Positions 24,405 through 32,682 of a DNA stretch of 64,000 bases are shown here, piece after piece (position 1 is the stretch's first letter; each line of letters starts with the position of its first letter). Origin of the DNA: a virus. The notes under the pieces were generated by a model. That model was not told the origin of the DNA. It saw nothing but the letters and a program-made list of their open reading frames with translations, and ran no database searches. Location: the IMG/VR virus record IMGVR_UViG_3300020596_000014, positions 62,001 to 126,000 of that record; one strand, written 5' to 3'. The position numbers were made by a program, and so were the translations under genes.

Positions 24405-24980
24405 ATGGCTGGCCAAGGCAAGTACACCAACTACGCACCCGTGCAGAAGGATCTCACCACCGGTGGGAGCACGCCTCCTACTATGGGTAAGGCGAACTAC
24501 CCCCTGCTTAACATGCTGTACGGAACGCGACCGGACGTGATCCCGCTGGACAACAGCCCGGCGTCGCTTAAGCCGATTACGGACCGCGGCAACGCTCTTC
24601 TCAGTCCCATCAAGGCGGAAGCGGACCCGATCTGGTTTCCCAAGGGAGTCTATCTCAACTTTCTGAATCCAGACCCTTCGTACTCGGCGCCGGACGTGCC
24701 AAATATCGACATGACCAAGATTGGACCGGGTGGACCCTCTTCCCCCTACTTCCCGAATCTCACGTCAACCGACCAGTCGGGCGCCGGCAGCATCGAGCCT
24801 GTCGTCGCAATCCCACTGGGTATCAACGAAGCGGACGGCACACAAGACGTCGTGCTCGGCTCGACCAACGGTACGGCTAACCCGGCTGTGACCTCTCTCA
24901 ACATGTATCTGGGCAACAAGCTTGGAGAGAGTTCTCTACTCCCCGGCTTCCGCCCCGGTAGAACGCTTCCGGAGTACTGA
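24405..24980 (+). CDS. Unknown protein upstream of scaffold
   Basis: 191 residues with an AAGGGA ribosome site. It is low in helix and rich in Pro, Gly, Asn and Ser (NSPASLKPITDRGNALLSPI, then IGPGGPSSPYFPN, then GFRPGRTLPEY), as expected for an extended or loop-rich structural protein. No motif. It ends 5 bases before the scaffold gene and is probably co-expressed. A head role is inferred from context. Confidence 0.5.
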   Translation: MAGQGKYTNYAPVQKDLTTGGSTPPTMGKANYPLLNMLYGTRPDVIPLDNSPASLKPITDRGNALLSPIKAEADPIWFPKGVYLNFLNPDPSYSAPDVPNIDMTKIGPGGPSSPYFPNLTSTDQSGAGSIEPVVAIPLGINEADGTQDVVLGSTNGTANPAVTSLNMYLGNKLGESSLLPGFRPGRTLPEY

Positions 24981-24985
24981 TTGAA

Positions 24986-26590
24986 ATGTCGAACAAACCG
25001 AAGACCGTTTTCGACGAGGCGATCGCCGACGTCAAGAAGCTGAAGGAGCTCGCGGAGTCGCGCGCTCGTGACGCTGTTCTCCAGAAGATTGAGCCGCAGC
25101 TCAAGCGCCTCGTCGAGCAACATCTGTTCAACGAAGGCGATGACCCTGAGGATTGCGATCACGACTACGAGGACGGTGGCGACATCTGCTCCAAGTGCGA
25201 CGCCATGGCCCCCATGGATGAGAACACGCTTGCGGCCGGCGGCGTTCAGGGCAGCATGGGCGGTCCCGGTCCGACCGAAGAGATCGACGAGCTGCAGTAC
25301 GAAGTCGCCGAAGGCGCCGAGGGAACTCTCGCGCAGCTCGCCGACTTTGCGCACCCTGTTACCGACGACCGCTTTGCGGTCGAAGTGTACCGGTTGCAAG
25401 AAGACATTCAACATCTTGTGGTCGCAGATCGCAAGGAAAAGCTGTCTAAGCCGTTCTCCAGCAAACTGGAAGAGGCAATCTCGAAACTTGAAGATATGTA
25501 CGCTTACCTCAGGGAGTCATATACCGGCACTGACCGGGACGCCATTGAGATCAAGCTGGAGAAAGGTTACGGCTTGGTAAACGCCGTCAAGGAGTCAACG
25601 ATGAAGATGCGTGATTTGCTCAACGAGGAAGATCTGACCGTGAAGATTAACAATCTTCCTGATGGGGTTGACCCCGACGCCATCACAATCGATGTCGTGT
25701 CCGACGAGACCGATGTCGATCCGATGGCAACCGATCCTGCGGCTCCGCCCGCGGCAACCGGCGCCCCCCCGATGCCCACTGCTGAAGGCGATGATGATGA
25801 CGACGAGGTTCTTGAGATCTCCGAAGCCGATCTGAGGGTAGAGCTATCTCGCCTCAAGGGTCTTCGTGAGGGCGACGCTGCTCCTCCGGCGACCAAGGGT
25901 AACGGCTTGGGCAACTCTAAGAAGTCGTTTGGCGACGCGCGCGACGAAGGCGATGCCTTCGAGAGCCCCGACTCTGAGCTCGACGGCATCGATGAGGCTG
26001 ACGGCGACGACGTCGTCGAGACCGACGAAGTGAAGATGGAGTCTGTCCGCAAGCGCCTCGCTCGTGCGGCCAAGCGCCTTTCCGAATCCCGCGGCTCTGA
26101 CCGTGAGAACTTCGCCCGCGCGATGTACCGTTCCGCCGTCAAGGCGTATCGCGGCACACGTCAGGCGATCAGCGAGTCCAAGACTCGCAATACTTTCGCT
26201 ACCGGTCGCATGAATGCGCCGGCTAGCAAGCAGCTCGCAGAGGCGAATGCCAAACTCGCGAAAGCGAATAAGGCTCTCGTCGAGGCGCAGCTTCTCAACG
26301 CCAAACTGATCCACGCGAATAAGCTCCTGAGGCTCGAGGGTCTCACCAAGGCACAACAGGCCATGGTGATCGACAGACTCGACGAGGCTCGGAACTTGCG
26401 AGAGGTGCGGCTCATCAGCGAGAACATCAAGGCTGTTCTCGTTGGCAGCAAGGGTTCGGTCAACGAATCCGCCTCGCGGCGCCCGTCGGGCTCCGCTTCC
26501 CGTCCGAGCCACTCCGGCGCGGCGTCTGCACAGCCCCTCACTGAGGGTCTCGAGACGGCACGTTGGGCGACGCTCGCCGGACTCAAGTGA
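24986..26590 (+). CDS. 22: Prohead scaffold protein, gp22-like
   Basis: 534 residues, acidic, largely coiled coil. The N-terminal helix (DVKKLKELAESRARDAVLQK) contains a run like that of T4-type scaffolds, and the C-terminal 170 residues are a long heptad-rich helix (KQLAEANAKLAKANKALVEA, then RLEGLTKAQQAMVIDRLDEA). A CDHDYEDGGDICSKC zinc-ribbon-like element and Asp/Ala/Pro-rich linkers lie between, making it about twice the length of T4 gp22 (269). It lies directly before the capsid gene, as gene 22 does in T4. Expected to form the prohead core and be destroyed by gp21. Confidence 0.75.
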   Translation: MSNKPKTVFDEAIADVKKLKELAESRARDAVLQKIEPQLKRLVEQHLFNEGDDPEDCDHDYEDGGDICSKCDAMAPMDENTLAAGGVQGSMGGPGPTEEIDELQYEVAEGAEGTLAQLADFAHPVTDDRFAVEVYRLQEDIQHLVVADRKEKLSKPFSSKLEEAISKLEDMYAYLRESYTGTDRDAIEIKLEKGYGLVNAVKESTMKMRDLLNEEDLTVKINNLPDGVDPDAITIDVVSDETDVDPMATDPAAPPAATGAPPMPTAEGDDDDDEVLEISEADLRVELSRLKGLREGDAAPPATKGNGLGNSKKSFGDARDEGDAFESPDSELDGIDEADGDDVVETDEVKMESVRKRLARAAKRLSESRGSDRENFARAMYRSAVKAYRGTRQAISESKTRNTFATGRMNAPASKQLAEANAKLAKANKALVEAQLLNAKLIHANKLLRLEGLTKAQQAMVIDRLDEARNLREVRLISENIKAVLVGSKGSVNESASRRPSGSASRPSHSGAASAQPLTEGLETARWATLAGLK

Positions 26591-26621
26591 TCAAGACACG
26601 TTGAACCAGGAATAATCAATC

Positions 26622-28532
26622 ATGAAGAATTTCAATAGCTCGCTCCTTTTCGAAGGTATTCGTGAGCGGCACATGGGCACCGAGCGCAAGCGCTTGGTCG
26701 AGAAGTGGATGAAGACCGGTCTGCTCCGCGGCCTCGACGGCCAGCGGCGCGAGGACATGTCGCAGCTCCTGGAGAACCAAGCTGCACAAGTTCTCCGTGA
26801 GTCGAACGCACTGTCCACGGGCGGCGGCGGGCTCACCTCGAGCGGTCAGATTCAAGGCTTCTCGACGATCGCTTTCCCGATCGTTCGTCGCGTGTTCGGT
26901 GGCCTCGTCGCCAACGAGCTCGTTTCGCTTCAGCCGATGAGCCTCCCCGCAGGTCTCATCTTCTATCTCGACTACACCTACGGCTCGAATACCGGCGGTA
27001 ACGCCGGCTTCGGGCTGAGCGACGCAGCGACGCAGTCCACGTACACGCGTGGGCAGTCGATCTACAACAACCCGGTCGGTAGGGGCATTCAGACGGGCTC
27101 TATCGAGTCCGGCGGCATGTATGACCTCGTCGGCAGAGGTTACTCGAAGGTTCACCAGGCTTCGAGCGCGGTCTCGATGAGTAACGACGCGATCGGCGCC
27201 TTCACCGGCGCGTCGAACGCTTGGCAGGTCGGCGGGCGCGTTCAGGCGGTGACTTCGTTCACCGGTTCGAATGCGCGCTTCGCAAACTTCGACCCGCAGG
27301 TTGAAGCTGACCTCTCGCAGAACGTTCTAGACTACCAGTACGTCCACGTCCCCGTCGCCGCGTTTACCACGTCGCTCGCGAACGCGGACATGCTCGCGGT
27401 CGATCAGATCGGCGTGTTCGGCTTCGGCGCTGGTCATGTCGGCGGCGCGGTCGCCTGGGGACAGCAGTACCAGGGCGGCACCGGCGTGCTCAACCTTCGT
27501 CGCGCGACCAAGCGCGGCAACTGGGACGGCGCGGTCTTCACGCCCGCCCCGGTCGGCGGCGACCACATCCAGTTCCTGCTTCGCCTGTCGAACAACGGCT
27601 CTACGGTGTCCGGCTCGGTTGCCGCGAACCTCAGACTGACCTGTTCTGTCCCGATCGTTGATAAGCTCACGGTCGACGGCACCACGGCAGCGACCCTCGT
27701 GCTCCCCACGTTCGAGACCGACTTCTCGGCTTCCGGTTCGCCGGCAATCCCCGAGATCGACATCAAGATCGAGTCCATCGCCATCACCGCTGAGAGTCGC
27801 AAGCTCAAGGCTCGATGGTCGCCGGAGCTCGCTCAGGATCTCAACGCGTACCACTCGATGGACGCCGAAGTTGAGCTCACGAGCATCCTTTCGCAGCAGA
27901 TCGCCCTCGAGATCGACCGCGAAGTCCTCGTCGACCTGCTCACGCAGGCCTCCGGCGCGAACCTCTACTGGAGCCGCGCTCCGGGCAAGTTCGTCAACAA
28001 GCTCACCGGCGACCCGGTGAATCTTGCCTCCAGCCTCTCTATCGGCCCTGCCTTCACCGGCACGGTTCGCGAGTGGTACGAGACTCTCGTCGAGACCGTC
28101 ATCGACGTTGCGAACACCATCCATCGCAAGACCCTTCGAGGCGCTGCAAACTTCATGGTGTGCGGTCCCGACGTCGCAACCATCCTCGAAGCTTCGGCGA
28201 TGTATCGCACGAAGGTCTCCATTGACAGCGATGGCCAGGCCGCGTCGGTCTTCTCCATCGGCTGCGAAGCGGTCGGTTCGCTCAGCAACCGCTTCACGGT
28301 CTACAAGGACCCCTACTTCCCGCGTTCCAAGGTACTTGTTGGTTTCAAGGGTGGCAGCTACCTCGAGACAGGGTACGTGTACGCTCCGTACGTCCCACTG
28401 ATTGTCACTCAGACCATCTACAACCCCGAGGACTTTAGCCCTCGTCGCGGCGTTATGACGCGATATGGGAAGAAAATGGTCCGATCTGACTTTTACGGGA
28501 CAGTGAGCCTTTTGGACATGTCAATTATCTGA
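26622..28532 (+). CDS. 23: Major capsid protein gp23
   Basis: 636 residues (T4 gp23: 521). The diagnostic gp23 core is clear: SRKLKARWSPELAQDLNAYH, then AEVELTSILSQQIALEIDRE. The N-terminus (residues 1-60) is helical, and LRE at 58-60 followed by SNALSTGGGG is the likely gp21 cut site, close to T4's site after residue 65. The extra 115 residues relative to T4 lie mostly in the middle (about 180-370). It has an HK97 fold and forms the capsid hexamers. A strong terminator follows, consistent with very high expression. Confidence 0.95.
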   Translation: MKNFNSSLLFEGIRERHMGTERKRLVEKWMKTGLLRGLDGQRREDMSQLLENQAAQVLRESNALSTGGGGLTSSGQIQGFSTIAFPIVRRVFGGLVANELVSLQPMSLPAGLIFYLDYTYGSNTGGNAGFGLSDAATQSTYTRGQSIYNNPVGRGIQTGSIESGGMYDLVGRGYSKVHQASSAVSMSNDAIGAFTGASNAWQVGGRVQAVTSFTGSNARFANFDPQVEADLSQNVLDYQYVHVPVAAFTTSLANADMLAVDQIGVFGFGAGHVGGAVAWGQQYQGGTGVLNLRRATKRGNWDGAVFTPAPVGGDHIQFLLRLSNNGSTVSGSVAANLRLTCSVPIVDKLTVDGTTAATLVLPTFETDFSASGSPAIPEIDIKIESIAITAESRKLKARWSPELAQDLNAYHSMDAEVELTSILSQQIALEIDREVLVDLLTQASGANLYWSRAPGKFVNKLTGDPVNLASSLSIGPAFTGTVREWYETLVETVIDVANTIHRKTLRGAANFMVCGPDVATILEASAMYRTKVSIDSDGQAASVFSIGCEAVGSLSNRFTVYKDPYFPRSKVLVGFKGGSYLETGYVYAPYVPLIVTQTIYNPEDFSPRRGVMTRYGKKMVRSDFYGTVSLLDMSII

Positions 28533-28559
28533 TAGATCAGGCACTTAGCCACGATTCGA

Positions 28560-28586
28560 GGGCCGCGAAAGCGGCCCTTGTCGTTT
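28560..28586 (+). terminator. Rho-independent terminator after the capsid gene
   Basis: GGGCCGC-GAAA-GCGGCCC forms a 7-bp GC stem with a stable GNRA tetraloop, followed by TTGTCGTTT. It lies 28 bases after the capsid stop and before an unrelated endonuclease gene, marking the end of the head operon. Confidence 0.85.
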
Positions 28587-28618
28587 AAACTGTACAAGTT
28601 AGGTAAGCATAGATTACT

Positions 28619-29461
28619 ATGGTAGTCATGCTCACCTGTCACGAATGCGCCTTCCAAGCCGAAAACGCCAAAGGTCTCTCATATCACGTTCGAGTGCGTC
28701 ATGATATGGCGTATCCGAACTACCTCGTCAAGCATGATTTGAACGGAATATGGCCAACCTGTAAGTGCGGATGCGGTAAACCAATACGTTTCCTCTGTGG
28801 TAAGTTTTGCGAATACGTGAACGGTCACCAATGGAAAGACAAGCCAAAAACGGTCGTCCACCGTGCTCGTCTTGGTGATGCTCAACGCGGCAGAGTGAAA
28901 ACGCCCGAGTCCAACGCCAAGCGATCCGCCTCGATGCTCGATTACCACTCGAAGCATGACAACGTACGTGACGCGGCCAAGAAGTACTTGTTTGGTTCCA
29001 AACGTTCCGAAGAATCTAAACGTAAGCAAGGCGAGACCCGAAAAGCAATGTTTGCCTCCGGTGACCTTGTCATCAATCGCGAAGCGATCTCCAAGTCCAT
29101 CACCAAACTCTACCTCGAAGGCGGCTTCCAATGGTGCGTCGGGGAGTACACCTCGACAAAAACGGGTGAGGTCATCTTCTACCGTTCATCGTGGGAGCTT
29201 GTGTACGCCGAGTTGCTCGACAACGATCCGACGGTTGTTACATGGGAGTATGAGCCATTCTCCATCGTGTATCGTCACGGCAACAAGATGAAAAACTATC
29301 TCCCCGATTTTCTTGTCACCTACGATGACGGTATCAAGGAGCTAGTCGAAGTGAAACCGAAACAACTTGAAACTTACGGCGTCAACGTGGCCAAACGTGA
29401 TGCAGCTTTGACGATATGTGTCGCAGAAGGCTGGCGTTATGCCGGGTGGAGCAATCAATGA
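28619..29461 (+). CDS. Homing endonuclease: zinc finger, CGCG module, TnsA-like nuclease
   Basis: 280 residues; ATG 28628 is an alternative start. Residues 5-30 are a C2H2-type finger (CHECAF...LSYHVRVRH). A CKCGCGKPIRF...YVNGH module comes next, then a basic NUMOD-like linker (GSKRSEESKRKQGETRKAMF). The C-terminal 90 residues are a TnsA-like nuclease: FYRSSWELVYAEL (Glu), YEPFSIVY, NYLPDFLVTY (Asp), LVEVKPKQL (E-x-K). The same N-terminal module heads the endonucleases at 54664 and 57111, which have a different nuclease. It sits just after the capsid gene. Confidence 0.8.
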   Translation: MVVMLTCHECAFQAENAKGLSYHVRVRHDMAYPNYLVKHDLNGIWPTCKCGCGKPIRFLCGKFCEYVNGHQWKDKPKTVVHRARLGDAQRGRVKTPESNAKRSASMLDYHSKHDNVRDAAKKYLFGSKRSEESKRKQGETRKAMFASGDLVINREAISKSITKLYLEGGFQWCVGEYTSTKTGEVIFYRSSWELVYAELLDNDPTVVTWEYEPFSIVYRHGNKMKNYLPDFLVTYDDGIKELVEVKPKQLETYGVNVAKRDAALTICVAEGWRYAGWSNQ

Positions 29462-29492
29462 GCGCGAACCTTGTTGAGATCTATTTACAATA

Positions 29493-30113
29493 GTGAGCAT
29501 CTCAAAGCTAAGACAGTGTGTTCGATTTATTTTATGTGAATATGTTGAAGAGGATCCTCGTTCGTACGTGGGTATAAAAGGGAAACCTTACCGTTTCACG
29601 GCTGGCACACCAAAAGCCGATATTCTTGAGCCAGACATTTTTCAAATGATCAGCAAAGCATACGAACCTATAGGTGGGCACGTTCGAATCACTTCGAGAG
29701 CTAACGTGGGTAACGAGTATCCTGAATGGGGGGTGGCTGATATAGACGAAGATCCTGAACCAGACGTCGTCATTGTTGGGAAACACTCTGACGCCGGTGG
29801 TATGAAGATTGGAGCAACAGCCACCGATGGGACGTTGCTTGCCAAGTCGTTCATGAACATTTACAAGAAAGAATTACTGACTAACGGAGGTTGGTGGGGT
29901 GAAGTATCTGGTGCGCCGGCGCACATTGCTATCAATAATTTAGGCATCGCTTATGTCAACGATAAAGCGCATGCGGAAAGGTTATTGAATCAAAAAGTAA
30001 AGTGGCACGGATCTCACCCTGATGGTAAATTCCGTGGTGTAGAAGGGTGGTATTCTCGTAACATCAATGGTCACGAGTATATCAAGATCATCGTGGGGGA
30101 TTTCCCGAATTAG
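29493..30113 (+). CDS. Unknown protein with leader-like N-terminus, possibly GNAT-like
   Basis: 206 residues from GTG 29493. The start MSISKLRQCVRFILCE fits the shared leader (L-C-E). The body has two halves: WGVADIDEDPEPDVVIVGK, then GMKIGATATDGT, and later GGWWGEVSGAPAHIAINNLG, then KVKWHG and GWYSRNINGHEYIKIIVG. The order of strands and the late G-x-Y-x-R-x-I-x-G motif resemble an N-acetyltransferase-like family seen in large phages; I am not certain of that match. If the leader is real, this would be an internal head protein delivered to the host. Confidence 0.5.
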   Translation: MSISKLRQCVRFILCEYVEEDPRSYVGIKGKPYRFTAGTPKADILEPDIFQMISKAYEPIGGHVRITSRANVGNEYPEWGVADIDEDPEPDVVIVGKHSDAGGMKIGATATDGTLLAKSFMNIYKKELLTNGGWWGEVSGAPAHIAINNLGIAYVNDKAHAERLLNQKVKWHGSHPDGKFRGVEGWYSRNINGHEYIKIIVGDFPN

Positions 30114-30170
30114 GAAGAATGAATCGGGATTGGTTCGGTTCTCATTGAGAATCTGCTAATATCTGAACCC

Positions 30171-31022
30171 ATGGAACGAATTTCAGTTTACTACACACCA
30201 AAGATGGTCGCTGAGTCTGAGTGCTTCTCACCGAGCGCTGCGAAGCCGGCGAAAGTGATCGCGTCTTGGCAGACGCAATTCCCGATTGATATTATCGAGC
30301 CCATGCCTGTCACACGGGCAGAGCTCGCTCGCGCTCATGACCCAACATGGGTGGATAAGATGCTAGCCGGTGAGACGAACAACGGCTTTGGCAATCGCTC
30401 TCTCGCCGTCGCGGAGTCGCTGCCATACACGTCCGGAGCAATGCTTTCGGCCGCACGCGCAGCGATGAAGAACGGCAAGGTCGCCGTGGCCCCATGTTCC
30501 GGCTTCCACCACGCCGAATACGCACATTCGATGGGCTTCTGTACGTTTAACGGGCTTATGGTGACGGCGCTTGCGCTGCGCGCCGACGGCGTCAAGAAGA
30601 TTGGCATTCTCGACCTCGACATGCACTACGGCAACGGCACGGATCAGATCTTGCAAGAGGTGGGCAACTTCGATCATTGGTGTGAGCACTTCACGGCCGG
30701 TCTCACCATTGAGTATCCGTCGCAGGTCAACGAGTTCTTCAATGAGTGGTTGCCGAAGGCTCTCAATGAGCTCGTCAAGTGTGACATCGTGCTCTACCAA
30801 GCCGGCGCTGACCCGCACATCATGGATCCGTACGGTGGTTGGATGGAGACGGACGAAATGCGTCGTCGTGACGCCATCGTGTTCGAGACGCTCGCGGCTC
30901 ACAAAGTGCCTGTCGTCTGGAATCTGGCCGGCGGCTACCAGATGCAGTCGGACGGATCCATCCCGAAAGTGCTCGAGATCCACGACAATACGATGCGAGA
31001 GTGCACCCGAGTGTACGGGTAG
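30171..31022 (+). CDS. Histone deacetylase-fold amidohydrolase
   Basis: 283 residues covering the arginase/deacetylase fold. Catalytic His-His dyad in SGFHHAEY (His113, His114), zinc ligands Asp150 and His152 in DLDMHYGNGT, Asp214 in YQAGADPH, and the transition-state Tyr256 in AGGYQM are all present. The family removes acetyl groups from lysines, polyamines or acetoin-type substrates. It is shorter than most bacterial members (about 310-370) and the usual N-terminal H-P-E-x-P-x-R motif is reduced to ESECFSPS, so the substrate loop differs. It stands alone between an unknown gene and sugar-transfer genes. Intact metal site suggests an active enzyme; substrate unknown. Confidence 0.85.
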   Translation: MERISVYYTPKMVAESECFSPSAAKPAKVIASWQTQFPIDIIEPMPVTRAELARAHDPTWVDKMLAGETNNGFGNRSLAVAESLPYTSGAMLSAARAAMKNGKVAVAPCSGFHHAEYAHSMGFCTFNGLMVTALALRADGVKKIGILDLDMHYGNGTDQILQEVGNFDHWCEHFTAGLTIEYPSQVNEFFNEWLPKALNELVKCDIVLYQAGADPHIMDPYGGWMETDEMRRRDAIVFETLAAHKVPVVWNLAGGYQMQSDGSIPKVLEIHDNTMRECTRVYG

Positions 31023-31048
31023 AAGTTCAAAGACATTATCTGTAGTTC

Positions 31049-31249
31049 ATGCGTTGTCGCACCTATGTCTTTCGACTAGACGATTTTGAACTCAGTTTCG
31101 GCACTTGCGCACCTGAAAACTACGTGATGTTACACGTTTTCTCAGAGGAGAGTTACATTGGGACGGTTCGTCTCGACGGATCTGTCACGTGCGATTTCAA
31201 GCGACTTAATGAGCTCGACATGATAAAATACTGGGACTGCTTCGAATGA
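31049..31249 (+). CDS. Small unknown protein
   Basis: 66 residues, beta-like (CRTYVFRLDDFELSFGT, then VMLHVFSEESYIGTVRLDG). Starts 26 bases after the deacetylase gene in the same direction. No family recognised. The frame is free of competing genes. Confidence 0.4.
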   Translation: MRCRTYVFRLDDFELSFGTCAPENYVMLHVFSEESYIGTVRLDGSVTCDFKRLNELDMIKYWDCFE

Positions 31250-31353
31250 AGCTTAAGCTCAAGGTGAGATTGCTCATTGAGACCCGCGCAATGAAATTCT
31301 TGTCGAGTCGGTATCGTGTGGATCGAGAATTGCTGTCGAGCTCATGTGTTTGA
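31246..31353 (+). CDS. Possible 35-residue protein
   Basis: From an ATG overlapping the previous stop as ATGA: MKLKLKVRLLIETRAMKFL, then SSRYRVDRELLSSS. Basic and helical. Only the overlap and composition support it; it ends 3 bases before the convergent glycosyltransferase stop. Confidence 0.25.
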   Translation: MKLKLKVRLLIETRAMKFLSSRYRVDRELLSSSCV

Positions 31354-31356
31354 CGG

Positions 31357-32661
31357 TCACACATTATCATGAGTCTTTTCAAGGATCGCGATGAACTGCT
31401 TCGCCACGTTCTCCCACGAGTTGTCTTTGACGTAAGCAAGCTGCGCGCTGACCTGCTTCTCCCACAGCACACAGTCGGAGAATAACATGTCAAGAGTAAC
31501 GGCTATCGCAATTGGCGTGTCAGCCTTGAGCGTGGGCACGTCTGAGAAGTGGTTCACACTGGTCGTCACGACCGGCACCGGCTTCGACATCGCAGTCCTC
31601 GCCGCGCCTGAGGCTCCAAACACCTCGTGTTGTGGATGAGAGACATATGGGAAGACGACGGCACGGTTCGTGCGCATGAAGCTGTCGAGCGACTCGTCGG
31701 ATTGAAAACCGCGAATGATAGCGATGTTATCTTCGACGTCGAGTTCCTTGACAAGCTTCATCAGGTCACCGTGATAAGATTCGTGTTCGGCCGCGCAGAA
31801 CGGAGACTCTGAAAAGAGACCGGTAAAGAACACATCGGGGTATTTCTTCTTGAGCTCGGCGACCGCGCGAATAGAGTTCTCCCATCCCTTGTAACGGAAC
31901 CCAAAGCCGAACTGCATGAACGTGTGTTCGGAACGGTAGACATTCCACAGTCTGTTCTTGTCAACACAGGGATCACAGCCGTGTGGGATGACATGAACGA
32001 TGCCAGGCACATGCTTGATGTTTTCGAGCACGTCTCGCGCGCCTTCAAGGTGGACGACGATCTCAGGGATCGCAGCTTCGTTGACGAGTTTGTCCATGTG
32101 TTTGTAGACCGAATGCAACGTGACGATGACACGCACATTCGACAGCTGACTCATGAGAGCCAGCCAATGTCTCGCGTTCGGCCAGATGCCGTACTCGTGC
32201 TGGATCCACACAACATCAGGCTGCCACTCACGAAGCTCGTTAACGAGGCTAACGAGCGACTGCCCACGCTCCCAACATTCAACGACACGCCCAGTATCAA
32301 ACTCAACGTCGTTCATGACGTTGAGAGGACCAGTGGGCTTCGCGTTATGCTCAGCAAAGATCTTCCAGTCTCCAACTTTACCGACGATATGAGACCACAG
32401 CTTCTCGGAGTAGGTTGAGATCCCGCAACGCATCTTCCAGTTGCCGACTAGAGCCACTCGAGTCTCGTTCGCTGACTTGCCTGAGCGATCACGCTTGATG
32501 AACTTATCATCGACGTACGTGTACCCGCTCATAAGAGCGTGAGCATGCAGCGACTCCAACTCCTTGGGGAGTTCGACGACTTTTCCTTCGCGTGTCGACA
32601 GCGTGGAACTGTCTGACACAACTCGGATCTGTCCACCACATATCACAACACACTTGCCCAT
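31357..32661 (-). CDS. Glycosyltransferase, GT-B/GT4-like
   Basis: 434 residues on the minus strand. N-terminal domain: RVALVGNWKMRCGISTYSEKLW, a typical GT4 start with the Gly-rich nucleotide-side loop, then PDVVWIQHEYGIWP. C-terminal domain: VIPHGCDP, GFGFRYKGWENSIRAVAELK (donor-side helix), NIAIIRGFQSDESL and the E-x7-E-like segment HEVFGASGAARTAMSKPVPV. It should move a sugar from a nucleotide donor to an acceptor, perhaps a cell-surface glycan. The first 80 residues are an extra domain without a match. It lies 21 bases after the pyruvyltransferase-like gene on the same strand, so they form an operon. Confidence 0.75.
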   Translation of the reverse strand: MGKCVVICGGQIRVVSDSSTLSTREGKVVELPKELESLHAHALMSGYTYVDDKFIKRDRSGKSANETRVALVGNWKMRCGISTYSEKLWSHIVGKVGDWKIFAEHNAKPTGPLNVMNDVEFDTGRVVECWERGQSLVSLVNELREWQPDVVWIQHEYGIWPNARHWLALMSQLSNVRVIVTLHSVYKHMDKLVNEAAIPEIVVHLEGARDVLENIKHVPGIVHVIPHGCDPCVDKNRLWNVYRSEHTFMQFGFGFRYKGWENSIRAVAELKKKYPDVFFTGLFSESPFCAAEHESYHGDLMKLVKELDVEDNIAIIRGFQSDESLDSFMRTNRAVVFPYVSHPQHEVFGASGAARTAMSKPVPVVTTSVNHFSDVPTLKADTPIAIAVTLDMLFSDCVLWEKQVSAQLAYVKDNSWENVAKQFIAILEKTHDNV

Positions 32662-32682
32662 GCATCTAAGAATGAGACGCGA

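Noticed and set aside
27327-28124. Minus-strand open frame of 265 codons
   Set aside because: Antisense to the capsid gene; Arg/Asp/Val-rich composition typical of a shadow frame.
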